NCBI GenBank assembly: GCA_044432645.1
Contig: JAWXUM010000003.1
Location: 62,001-126,000 of the forward strand
Direction: 5' to 3'
Length of the DNA: 64,000 nt
DNA from: SIG603 sp044432645
GTDB lineage: Bacteria > Bacillota > Clostridia > Oscillospirales > Acutalibacteraceae
The stretch's first letter is position 1, and every line of letters begins with the position of its first letter. Under the pieces are notes generated by a model. That model had not been told where the DNA came from. It saw only the letters and a list, made by a program, of their open reading frames with translations, and searched no databases. Positions 34,846 through 43,416 of the stretch are shown piece by piece. The position numbers and the translations under genes are program-made.

Positions 34846-35502
34846 ATGAAAAAACTTTACACAATCAACACTGTTAACAATTTTATGGACATTATTTATG
34901 GTCCATTCGGCAAACCTTTTATGGAAAGCAAAGATGATTTGGAAATTTACAATATTATGGACGACAGCTTACTAAAAGACACTATTGCAGCTGGCGAAAT
35001 GACACCAGTTATCGCTTCAAGAATTTTATCTTACGCAAAAAGTGCAGAAGCTAGTGGTGCAGATGCTGTTTTAGTAACTTGTACTTCTGTTAACAAAGCA
35101 ACTGCTTTAGTTAAACCTTTATTAGGCATTCCTATGATGAATATTGAAGAGCCAACAGCTATTGAAGCAGTAGAAAAAGGTAGCAAAATTGGTGTTCTTG
35201 CAACACTACCAACAAGCCCAGCTGCTATAGGCAGAGTTATTGAAGAAAAAGCTAAAGAAATGGGTAAAGAAATTCAAATTATAAACAGAGTAGCAGAAGG
35301 TGCGTTTGATGTTCTTTGCACAGGCGACAGAGCAAAACATGACGAAATGGTAAACGCTGAACTATACAAATTAGCTCAAGAAGTTGACGTTATCGTATTT
35401 GCTCAAATTTCTATGAGCCTTTTAAAACATGACGAAGTAAAAGTTCCTATTTGTAAAATTGGCGAAACTGGTTTTGCTAAAATTTACGATATGATTAAAT
35501 AA
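34846..35502 (+). CDS. Asp/Glu/hydantoin racemase-superfamily protein with one catalytic Cys
   Basis: The 218-residue protein has the racemase-superfamily layout: VLVTCTSVNK with C79 in the first half, then GVLAT and a second half ending in IVFAQISMSLL. Two-base racemases have a second Cys at about residue 185; here that position is Ala185 (AQ). A single Cys is known in decarboxylases and isomerases of this superfamily, so it may not be a classical racemase. It starts 20 nt after the regulator and precedes the transketolase genes. Confidence 0.75.
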   Translation: MKKLYTINTVNNFMDIIYGPFGKPFMESKDDLEIYNIMDDSLLKDTIAAGEMTPVIASRILSYAKSAEASGADAVLVTCTSVNKATALVKPLLGIPMMNIEEPTAIEAVEKGSKIGVLATLPTSPAAIGRVIEEKAKEMGKEIQIINRVAEGAFDVLCTGDRAKHDEMVNAELYKLAQEVDVIVFAQISMSLLKHDEVKVPICKIGETGFAKIYDMIK

Positions 35503-35514
35503 TCGAGGTATATA

Positions 35515-36342
35515 ATGAATAAAGCTGAACAACTTTTTTCACAAGGTAAAGAAGTTAAAACTAGACTTTTAAACATGATACACACAGCGCAGTCTGGCCA
35601 CCCAGGTGGTTCGCTTTCTATAGCAGATATTATGACTGTACTTTATTTTGATGAATTAAACATAGACCCTAAAAATCCTAAATGGGCTGACAGAGATAGA
35701 TTTGTACTTTCTAAAGGTCACGTTTGCCCAGTTTTGTATACATGCCTTGCAATGCGTGGATATTTTGGGTTAGAGGTTCTTGACACTTTGCGCAAAGAGG
35801 GTTCTATATTACAAGGTCATCCTGATATGAAAAAGTGCCCAGGCGTTGATATTTCTACTGGCTCACTTGGACAAGGTTTGAGCGTCGCTGTTGGAATGGC
35901 GATTGCAGGCAAAAGAGATAACAAAAACTACAGAGTTTTCTCTGTTATAGGCGATGGTGAGTCTAACGAGGGTCAAATTTGGGAAGCACTTGAAACTGCT
36001 GCTAAATATGAGCTTAACAATTTGATTTTAATTGTTGACAATAACGGTCTTCAAAATGACAATATTTGTGAAGTAGTTATGCCACTTAGAAATTACAAAG
36101 ATAAATTTGAAGCTTTTGGCCTTGATGTCTACCCTATTGACGGACATAATATGTATGAAATTTTAGATGTTTTCGAAAAAATCAAAAATAAAACTTCTAA
36201 CAAGCCTAGCTGCATTCTTGCAAAAACAGTAAAAGGTAAGGGCGTTTCATACATGGAAAATGTTGTAGCTTGGCACGGAACTGCACCAAATGACAAAGAA
36301 CTAGAAATTGCACTAAAAGAAATTCAGGAGGCTGTATTATGA
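35515..36342 (+). CDS. Transketolase N-terminal subunit
   Basis: Thiamine-diphosphate (PP) domain of a split transketolase. HPGGSLSIADI, SKGHVCP, GSLGQGLSVAVG and GDGESNEGQIWEA followed by IVDNNGLQ (ThDP and metal binding) are clear. At 275 residues it needs the separate C-terminal subunit, whose gene overlaps by 4 nt (ATGA). Split transketolases in regulated operons commonly serve catabolism of a particular sugar rather than the central pentose pathway. Confidence 0.94.
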   Translation: MNKAEQLFSQGKEVKTRLLNMIHTAQSGHPGGSLSIADIMTVLYFDELNIDPKNPKWADRDRFVLSKGHVCPVLYTCLAMRGYFGLEVLDTLRKEGSILQGHPDMKKCPGVDISTGSLGQGLSVAVGMAIAGKRDNKNYRVFSVIGDGESNEGQIWEALETAAKYELNNLILIVDNNGLQNDNICEVVMPLRNYKDKFEAFGLDVYPIDGHNMYEILDVFEKIKNKTSNKPSCILAKTVKGKGVSYMENVVAWHGTAPNDKELEIALKEIQEAVL

Positions 36343-37277
36343 TAAATAAAGCTGTTCCAACAAGAGATGCTTATGGTGAAGAAATTTTAGAATTAGGCAG
36401 AGAAAACCCTGACATTTTTGTTGTTGACTGTGATATAGGTAAATCTTGTAAAACTGTTGAGTTTTCTAAAGAGCTACCAATGCAACATGTTAACGTAGGT
36501 ATTGCAGAACAAAACGCTTGTGGTGTTGGCGTTGGTCTTGCAACTTGCGGAAAAATTCCTTTTGTAACAACTTATGCTGTTTTTGGCAGTATGAGAATGT
36601 GCGAGCAAATTCGTCAAGAAGTATGCTATACTAACTTAAATGTTAAGATTGCTTGTTCTCATGGTGGTTTAACTCCTGCTAATGACGGTGCAAGTCACCA
36701 AGGAATTGAAGACATGGGAATTCTTAGAACTATTCCTAACATGACTGTTGTTATGGGTTGCGACTATTATTCTACTAGAAAGCTAGTTAGAAAAGCTGCT
36801 GAAATTCATGGTGCTGTTTATTTAAGGTTTACTCGTGATGCTGTTCCTTGTATTTATGACGGAACTGAGGAGTTTGAAATTGGCAAAGCTTACAAACTTA
36901 AAGACGGTGATGATGTTACAATTATTGCAAATGGTGACATTATGAATTTAGCTGTTAAAGCTTATGAGGAACTAAAATCTCAAGGCATTAACGCTACTGT
37001 ACTTGATATGCACACAATTAAACCTCTTGATGTAGACGCTGTTAAAAAGGCGATAAACAAAACTGGTAAAATTGTAACTGTGGAAGACCACAACATAATC
37101 AACGGTTTAGGCAGTGCTGTAAGCGAAGTTATAGCAGAAGAAGGCAAAGGCAAACTTATTAGAATTGGTATTCGTGACCAATTTGGACAATCTGCACCTT
37201 ATGAAAGACTTTTAGAAATGAATGGAATAACAACTGAAGAAATTGTAAAAGCTTGTAAAAAATTAAAGGAGATTTAA
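36339..37277 (+). CDS. Transketolase C-terminal subunit
   Basis: Pyrimidine-binding and C-terminal domains of the split transketolase (312 residues). VGIAEQNACGVGVGLA contains the catalytic Glu that activates ThDP; further family strings are GGLTPANDGASHQ, EDMGILRTIPNM and VEDHNIINGLGSAV. AGGAGG precedes the ATG, which overlaps the stop of the first subunit, so the two should be made in equal amounts. Confidence 0.94.
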   Translation: MINKAVPTRDAYGEEILELGRENPDIFVVDCDIGKSCKTVEFSKELPMQHVNVGIAEQNACGVGVGLATCGKIPFVTTYAVFGSMRMCEQIRQEVCYTNLNVKIACSHGGLTPANDGASHQGIEDMGILRTIPNMTVVMGCDYYSTRKLVRKAAEIHGAVYLRFTRDAVPCIYDGTEEFEIGKAYKLKDGDDVTIIANGDIMNLAVKAYEELKSQGINATVLDMHTIKPLDVDAVKKAINKTGKIVTVEDHNIINGLGSAVSEVIAEEGKGKLIRIGIRDQFGQSAPYERLLEMNGITTEEIVKACKKLKEI

Positions 37278-37281
37278 AATT

Positions 37282-38238
37282 ATGAAAATTGTAGTATTAG
37301 ATGGTTACACAGAAAACCCAGGTGATTTAAGCTGGGACGATTTAAAAGCACTTGGGGAACTTAGCGTATATGATAGAACCCCTGCTGATATGGTAGTAGA
37401 AAGAATAGCAGATGCTGAAATTGTAATTGTAAACAAAACTTTAATCACAAAAGAAATTATAACAGCTTGCCCTAGCATTAAATATATTGGTGTTTTAGCT
37501 ACTGGTTATAATGTTGTAGATGTAGATGCTGCAAAGGAACAAGGCATTCCAGTTTGTAATATTCCTACATATGGCACATCAGCTGTTGCTCAATTCGTAT
37601 TTGCACTTTTATTAGAAATTTGCCACAGAGTTCAAAACCACAGCAACAGTGTAGTAAATGGTGATTGGACTAACTGTCAAGATTTCTGTTTTTGGCTTAA
37701 CCCACTAGTAGAGCTTGCTGGTAAAACAATTGGTCTTGTAGGTTTTGGTAGAATTGGTATAGCAACTGCTAAAATTGCAAAAGGTTTTGGCATGGAAGTT
37801 TTAGCTTATGATAGTTTTGAAAGCGAAGAAGGTAAAAGCCTTGCTACTTACGTAAGCCTTGATGAACTACTTGAAAAATCAGACGTTGTTTCACTTCATG
37901 TTCCTCTATTTGAGTCAACTCAAGGTATCATCAACAAAAACACACTTGCTAAAATGAAAAGTTCTGCAATTTTAATCAACACTTCTCGTGGTCCATTAGT
38001 TGTAGAAGAAGACCTTAAAGAAGCACTTAACAATGGCACAATTTATGCAGCTGGTGTTGACGTTGTGTCCACTGAGCCTATAAAAATGGATAACCCACTT
38101 TTGCAAGCTAAAAATTGTATTGTTACACCTCATATTGCTTGGGCACCAAAAGAAAGTCGCCAAAGACTTATGAACATTGCAGTTGACAATGTAAAAGCTT
38201 TTATTGAAGGAAACCCTGTAAATGTTGTAAATAAATAA
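37282..38238 (+). CDS. D-2-hydroxyacid dehydrogenase (glycerate dehydrogenase-like)
   Basis: NAD-dependent reductase of 2-keto acids, 318 residues. The Rossmann fingerprint GLVGFGRIGIATA (~153-165), the catalytic Arg in INTSRGPLVVEE, Glu in VVSTEPI and His in VTPHIAW are all in place. It starts 4 nt after the transketolase gene with AAGGAG inside the spacer. The likely substrate is hydroxypyruvate, glyoxylate or a related acid from the operon's pathway; this cannot be read from sequence. Confidence 0.92.
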   Translation: MKIVVLDGYTENPGDLSWDDLKALGELSVYDRTPADMVVERIADAEIVIVNKTLITKEIITACPSIKYIGVLATGYNVVDVDAAKEQGIPVCNIPTYGTSAVAQFVFALLLEICHRVQNHSNSVVNGDWTNCQDFCFWLNPLVELAGKTIGLVGFGRIGIATAKIAKGFGMEVLAYDSFESEEGKSLATYVSLDELLEKSDVVSLHVPLFESTQGIINKNTLAKMKSSAILINTSRGPLVVEEDLKEALNNGTIYAAGVDVVSTEPIKMDNPLLQAKNCIVTPHIAWAPKESRQRLMNIAVDNVKAFIEGNPVNVVNK

Positions 38239-38250
38239 AGGAGATTTTTT

Positions 38251-39492
38251 ATGAAAACAGTTATAAAAACTTGTGGAGATAAATTTTTAATCAACGACAA
38301 ATTAGTATACAGTGAACTACCAAAAGAAAATGTTCATGGTTTACTTATGAACGCTAGATTTATTCAAGGCGTATTTGACGACAAAGCAGCTCCTGAACGA
38401 TTTAACAGATTTGGCAAAACATTCACACCAGACGAACAAACTGATAACTTAATTAAATGTTTACCACAGTGGTATGCTAAAGGTTTACGTGCAATTACAG
38501 TTGGTCTTCAAGGTGGTGGCCCTTGCTTTACTATTGAAAATCTTACTATTGACAATAACCCTTATGGCGAAGATGGTACTGCTATTGACCCAGCTTATTT
38601 AGACAGACTTGAAAGAATTATCAATGCTTGTGACGAAATTGGCATGGTTGTAATTGTAAGCTATTTTTACCATATTCAAGCAATTAAAATTAAAGACGAC
38701 ATTGGAGTTATGACAGCTGTTAAAACTGCTTCAAATTGGTTAAGAGATAAAAAATTCACAAATGTTATCATCGAAATTGCAAACGAGCATGAATGTCACG
38801 GCTTTAGATGTCACCCAATTATTTATACACAAAAAGGTGTTTGCGAACTTATCGAAATCGCTAAAAGAGAATCTGGTGGTATTCTAGTAGGCTGTAGCCC
38901 ACAAGGTGGTGTTTTTGATGAAGAAATTGTAAAAGTTAGTTCTGTTGTTTTAATTCACGGCAACGGACAAACAAGACAAAAATTCTACAACTTAATTCAA
39001 AAATGCAAAAAAGTCAACCCAAACACCCCTATCGTTTGTAATGAGGACTCCCAAGCTGTTTCTAACATGGAAGTGTCACTTAAAACTGGTACTTCTTGGG
39101 GTTATTACAACAACATGACAAAACAAGAACCACCTACAGACTGGTCAATTACTAAAGGTGAAGATGCTTATTTTGCTGACAGAATGGCGATGGCTTTAGG
39201 AATTGAAACTGAAGAAATTGCTCTTGAAGACCAATTCTATTTGCAAGGTCTTGAAGAAAACATTACTTACGAGGGAAAACGTTGGATTAGACTTGCAAGT
39301 TTATTTCCAGAGAAAATTGACTTTGTTGATTTCTACTGTGGCGGCGAGCTTTACCATACTTCTTATGATGACCCATTCACAATAAACTTTAACAGCAACT
39401 GGTTACAAGGCGCAGTAACAGGCGAAGTACTAACAAAACCTTGGGAAGCACATGTGCATTTAGCAGACGGAACAGTTATAATTAAAAAATAA
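38251..39492 (+). CDS. Clan-A glycoside hydrolase-like TIM-barrel protein
   Basis: The 413-residue cytoplasmic protein (no signal peptide) looks like a (beta/alpha)8 barrel of GH clan A: IIEIANEHE places a candidate acid/base at E179 and IVCNED a candidate nucleophile at E265, at the ends of strands 4 and 7 by position. A C-terminal beta region (~320-413) follows. I cannot name a GH family. It is the last gene of the GntR operon, so its substrate is probably an imported oligosaccharide or glycoside that feeds the transketolase step. Confidence 0.6.
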   Translation: MKTVIKTCGDKFLINDKLVYSELPKENVHGLLMNARFIQGVFDDKAAPERFNRFGKTFTPDEQTDNLIKCLPQWYAKGLRAITVGLQGGGPCFTIENLTIDNNPYGEDGTAIDPAYLDRLERIINACDEIGMVVIVSYFYHIQAIKIKDDIGVMTAVKTASNWLRDKKFTNVIIEIANEHECHGFRCHPIIYTQKGVCELIEIAKRESGGILVGCSPQGGVFDEEIVKVSSVVLIHGNGQTRQKFYNLIQKCKKVNPNTPIVCNEDSQAVSNMEVSLKTGTSWGYYNNMTKQEPPTDWSITKGEDAYFADRMAMALGIETEEIALEDQFYLQGLEENITYEGKRWIRLASLFPEKIDFVDFYCGGELYHTSYDDPFTINFNSNWLQGAVTGEVLTKPWEAHVHLADGTVIIKK

Positions 39493-39496
39493 CGCA

Positions 39497-39524
39497 AAAA
39501 TGGAGGGTTAACGCCCTCCATTTT
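39497..39524. terminator. Bidirectional terminator between the GntR operon and the ABC importer
   Basis: An 11-bp perfect stem, AAAATGGAGGG (39497-39507) and CCCTCCATTTT (39514-39524), with a 6-nt loop and T-rich flanks on both strands, lies between two convergent operons. Confidence 0.88.
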
Positions 39525-39559
39525 CTTTTATTCTATATTAATCGAACTTATATTAATTG

Positions 39560-40543
39560 TTAACGTTCTTCACGGAAGTAGTTAACACCCAGTGCTGCTG
39601 GACCACCACTGCCATTTTTTTGGCGAATTGATGACACTATTAACACAACTGCTGTTATAATAAACGGTAAAGCTTGATAAAGTTGTGACGGCACTGCTGA
39701 AAGCCAACCTAAAACTTCGGGGAAAGAATTAGCAAGTGAGCCACTGTATACTTGTAAAGTGTTGAAAAATCCGAAGAACAAAGTTCCTGCAATAGCCATT
39801 AACGGATTCCAGTTTGCAAAAATAACAAGCGCTATAGAAATCCAGCCGTATCCGTTAATCCAACAAGTTGAGCCTTCGAAAGAACCACCCATAACTAAAG
39901 CCATGTAATATCCACCAAAACCCATAATACCAGAACCTATAATAATATGCACGTATTTGTATAAATTTAGGTTAATTCCAACTGAATCAGCAGCTGATGG
40001 ATTTTCACCAACTGCACGAAGTTTTAAACCTGTTTTAGTAAAGTTTAAATAAAACCACAAACCCACTGCTATTAAAACACCTAAATAAACTAAAATACTG
40101 TGTGAGAAAAACGCTTTTCCTATAACAGGTATTTTTGAAAGAAGTGGAATTTCAATAGCTGTAAATGCAGCTGATACATTTGGAGCTGATTTTAACGCTG
40201 GCCAATCACTACCAAAACCTTTGCCAATAAAGAAGTAAAGACCTAAACCAAAAGTTGTAATAGTAAGACCTGTTACGTTTTGATTAGCTTGAAGCGAAAC
40301 AGTAAGAAAAGCGAATAAAAGTCCACAAAGTCCAGCAGCTATAAAAGAAACTAAAAGTCCTATCCATAAACTATTTGTAGCAACACCTGCCAAATAACCT
40401 ATAATTGCACCTACTGCCATTGTTCCCTCAACACCTAGGTTGAGGCTACCAGATTTTTCAGTAAGAATTTCGCCTAAAGTACCGTATAATAAAACTACAT
40501 TATAAACTACAATATTAAATAAGAACAAAGTAATTACATTCAT
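39560..40543 (-). CDS. ABC transporter permease, BMP/nucleoside class (second permease)
   Basis: A polytopic membrane protein of 327 residues with about nine hydrophobic segments, of the branched-chain/BMP permease family (NupQ/YufQ type). It opens with YNVVLLYGTLGEILTEKSGSLN in segments and contains GVEGTMAVGA, both family hallmarks. It is last in the importer operon, overlapping the first permease by 4 nt. With the xpt gene upstream it most likely moves purine nucleosides or bases. Confidence 0.9.
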   Translation of the reverse strand: MNVITLFLFNIVVYNVVLLYGTLGEILTEKSGSLNLGVEGTMAVGAIIGYLAGVATNSLWIGLLVSFIAAGLCGLLFAFLTVSLQANQNVTGLTITTFGLGLYFFIGKGFGSDWPALKSAPNVSAAFTAIEIPLLSKIPVIGKAFFSHSILVYLGVLIAVGLWFYLNFTKTGLKLRAVGENPSAADSVGINLNLYKYVHIIIGSGIMGFGGYYMALVMGGSFEGSTCWINGYGWISIALVIFANWNPLMAIAGTLFFGFFNTLQVYSGSLANSFPEVLGWLSAVPSQLYQALPFIITAVVLIVSSIRQKNGSGGPAALGVNYFREER

Positions 40544-41664
40544 TTCTCTACCTCCTGTTTTGTGTTTTTAACAAGTTTAAATCGTGTAAAGAAATCTGCT
40601 GTTAAAACTGCAAATAAAATCATTCCTTGTAATAAATCTGCAAAGTTAGCATCAACTGTTGCATAAGATGAACTTGCAACGCTACAACCATGTTGTAAAA
40701 CTGTAATTAAAAGGCTTACTACGATAATTCCAATAGTGTTAAGTTTGGCAAGCCAAGCAACAATAATACCTGTCCAACCTACATTGTTTGTCATAGAAGT
40801 TGAAAGCGTACCAGCTGATGATGCATAAAAAGCACCAGCTAGTCCAATTACAGCAGCTGAAATAAAAATTGTGCGAATTACAATTTTAGAAACTTTCATG
40901 CCTGCATATTTAGCACTGTTTGGGCTGTCGCCAACAACTGAAATCTCGTAACCTTGTTTTGTGTATTTTAAATACCACCAAATAGTGACACAAAGAATAA
41001 CTGCTAAAACCAAAGATAAATTAAGAGAAAAGTTGCCAAAAAAAGTTGGTAAAGTAATCATTTGTGCGCTTTCAGGGAAAGTGTCAAACATTGCTCGTGT
41101 TGACTCTGTAGAAAGGAAGAAGTTCCAGTCACCACTTGTTTCGCCGAAAAATTTGAGCAAATAAAGTGCAACATAGTTAAGCATAAGAGTTAAAAGTGTT
41201 TCGTTAGTATTAAATTTAACTTTTAAAACTGCTACAAATGCACCATAAAGACCACCAGCAATAGCACCAGCTGCGCCCATAAGTGGAAGAATTATAGCAC
41301 TTGGCAAACTGTCGCCACAAAGATAAGCAATAGCACCTGCACTTATAGCACCCATGATAAATTGACCCTCGCCACCAATGTTCCAAAAACGCATTTTAAA
41401 AGCTAGTGAAAGTGCAACTGAAGTTAAAAGAAGTGGGGTAAAAATTTTAATAAATGCTTCAACTTGTTTGTACGCAAATTTATTGCCAACTAAACCAAGG
41501 CTAAACATATCTCTATAAAAATTAAAAGGATTAACATGTTGAATTGCAAGTAAAATACCACCGATTACAACGGCAATTACAATAGCAATAATGTAACTTA
41601 AGGCGATACTTTTAAAGCCAACACCCTCACGTTTTACAACACGTATATTACTTTGCTTTTTCAT
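40540..41664 (-). CDS. ABC transporter permease, BMP/nucleoside class (first permease)
   Basis: The partner permease (374 residues, NupP/YufP type) with about ten hydrophobic segments. The string RFWNIGGEGQFIMGA is characteristic of the family. It overlaps both the ATPase gene upstream and the second permease downstream by 4 nt (ATGA type), which supports a fixed-ratio complex. Confidence 0.9.
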   Translation of the reverse strand: MKKQSNIRVVKREGVGFKSIALSYIIAIVIAVVIGGILLAIQHVNPFNFYRDMFSLGLVGNKFAYKQVEAFIKIFTPLLLTSVALSLAFKMRFWNIGGEGQFIMGAISAGAIAYLCGDSLPSAIILPLMGAAGAIAGGLYGAFVAVLKVKFNTNETLLTLMLNYVALYLLKFFGETSGDWNFFLSTESTRAMFDTFPESAQMITLPTFFGNFSLNLSLVLAVILCVTIWWYLKYTKQGYEISVVGDSPNSAKYAGMKVSKIVIRTIFISAAVIGLAGAFYASSAGTLSTSMTNNVGWTGIIVAWLAKLNTIGIIVVSLLITVLQHGCSVASSSYATVDANFADLLQGMILFAVLTADFFTRFKLVKNTKQEVEK

Positions 41665-43256
41665 TTTACCACCTTCCCATCATCTACAATATGCTCTGCA
41701 AACAGTGTGTCTTTTGCTATACCAGCTGGTTTTTTTCCCTCATGAGAATTTACAAGGTCTAAAGCACCTGTCATCATAAGTCCTAATTGCTCTTTTGTAA
41801 CTTTATGGCCATGGACAATACCCATGATTTTACCATGACATAAAACCATAATTTTATCACACATTTCCATCATAACATCTAAATCTTCACCAACAAACAA
41901 AACACCAACACCATTAATTTTTTGTTTATTTATAATGTCATAAATAGCGTAAGAAGAATTTATATCAAGACCACGAACAGGGTAAGCTGTGATAAGAACA
42001 TTCGGGGCAATTTTAATTTCACGACCTAAAAGAATTTTTTGAACGTTACCACCAGACAAACGTCTAACTGGAGTTTCTGTTGACGGTGTGACAACTTTAA
42101 GGTTATCTATAACCTCCTGTGCATCTTCACGACCACCTTTACGGTCAACCAAAAAACCTTTAGTATCTGCATAATTCTTTAAAATCATGTTATCTGTAAT
42201 AGAAAGTGACGGAGCAAGTCCCATGCCAAGTCTATCTTCTGGGATAAAGCTCATGGAAATGCCTTTTTCTATAATAGATTTTGGAGATAAGCCAACGATA
42301 TTGTCGCCTTTGTGAATCATAGAACCACTTACGATAGGTCTAAGACCAGCAATAGCCTCGCAAAGTTCCTTTTGCCCACAACCAGCAATACCTGCGACAC
42401 CCATGATTTCACCACCACGAATGTAAAAATTAACATCGTCAATAGCTAAAGCACCCTCATCGTTGTTAATTTTAAGGTTACGTATTTCTAAAAGAGGAGA
42501 AGTTTTTTCAACAACTGGTCTGTCGATATTAAGGTCAATTTTCATGCCAACCATAAGTTCAGTAAGTTCTTGCTCGCTTGTTTCTTTAGTTTCAACAGTT
42601 GTGATATATTCACCTTTTCTTAAAATCGCAACACGATCAGAAATTTCTAACACTTCATTTAGTTTATGAGTGATAATAATAACGGCGTGACCGTCTTTTT
42701 TCATTTGACGAAGAACATCAAATAATTTTTTTGTTTCTTGCACAGTTAAAACAGCAGTTGGTTCGTCCAAAATGATAATTTTAGCACCATAATAAAGAAC
42801 TTTAATAATTTCAAGAGTTTGTTTTTCGCTAACAGCCATATTATGTACCTTTTTGGTAGGGTCTATATCAAAACCAAATTTTTGACACATTTCAGAGATT
42901 TCTGAAAATCTGTTTTTGCGAAGAAGTTGGCCTGCACCCTCTTTTCCCACCCAAATATTGTCGGCTGCAGTAAAAACATCAACCAATTTAAAATGCTGAT
43001 GAACCATGCCTATTCCAAGCTTTTTAGAATCTTCTGGAGAGTGAATTATAACAGAATTTCCACCTACTAAAATTTCGCCACAATCTGGCTGATAAATACC
43101 AGAAAGCATATTCATTAAGGTGGTTTTTCCAGAACCATTTTCACCTAGAAGTGAAAGAATTTCGCCCTCTTTCACATTTAAGTTTACGTCTTTATTGGCA
43201 ACAACACTGCCAAATGTTTTTGTAATACCACGCATTTCAATGGCGTAATTTGACAT
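41661..43256 (-). CDS. ABC transporter ATPase with two nucleotide-binding domains, BMP/nucleoside class
   Basis: The 531-residue protein has two fused ABC domains, as in the NupO/YufO and RbsA types. Domain 1: GENGSGKTT (~38-46) and IILDEPTAVLT. Domain 2: degenerate Walker A region AGIAGCGQKEL, signature LSGGNVQKILLGREI, with ITAYPVRGLD at the Walker B position, so the second site is probably inactive or weak, as is common for this type. AGGAGG precedes the ATG. Confidence 0.93.
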   Translation of the reverse strand: MSNYAIEMRGITKTFGSVVANKDVNLNVKEGEILSLLGENGSGKTTLMNMLSGIYQPDCGEILVGGNSVIIHSPEDSKKLGIGMVHQHFKLVDVFTAADNIWVGKEGAGQLLRKNRFSEISEMCQKFGFDIDPTKKVHNMAVSEKQTLEIIKVLYYGAKIIILDEPTAVLTVQETKKLFDVLRQMKKDGHAVIIITHKLNEVLEISDRVAILRKGEYITTVETKETSEQELTELMVGMKIDLNIDRPVVEKTSPLLEIRNLKINNDEGALAIDDVNFYIRGGEIMGVAGIAGCGQKELCEAIAGLRPIVSGSMIHKGDNIVGLSPKSIIEKGISMSFIPEDRLGMGLAPSLSITDNMILKNYADTKGFLVDRKGGREDAQEVIDNLKVVTPSTETPVRRLSGGNVQKILLGREIKIAPNVLITAYPVRGLDINSSYAIYDIINKQKINGVGVLFVGEDLDVMMEMCDKIMVLCHGKIMGIVHGHKVTKEQLGLMMTGALDLVNSHEGKKPAGIAKDTLFAEHIVDDGKVVK

Positions 43257-43371
43257 TTGAGGTCCTCCTTTTTATGGTTGATTTTATAATGATGTTTTAT
43301 TGCATATGAATTGTTGATAACTAGCAAAGACAACACAGTTGCAGTAAAATTTTTCCTATATAAACCAAAAT

Positions 43372-43391
43372 GGTGGGAGCAAGCCCCCACC
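43372..43391 (-). terminator. Hairpin between binding-protein and ATPase genes (likely partial terminator)
   Basis: On the minus strand, GGTGGGGGC-TT-GCTCCCACC (one mismatch) is followed by ATTTTGG. It lies in the 160-nt gap after the binding-protein gene and may reduce downstream expression relative to it. Confidence 0.5.
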
Positions 43392-43416
43392 GAATTTTGT
43401 TTAATTTAATTTAAAA

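Noticed and set aside
35158..36342. A 1-deoxyxylulose-5-phosphate synthase or pyruvate dehydrogenase instead of transketolase
   Set aside because: The two-subunit split and the HPGGSLS, GDGESNEGQ and AEQNA motifs match split transketolase better; lipoyl enzymes and dxs features are absent.
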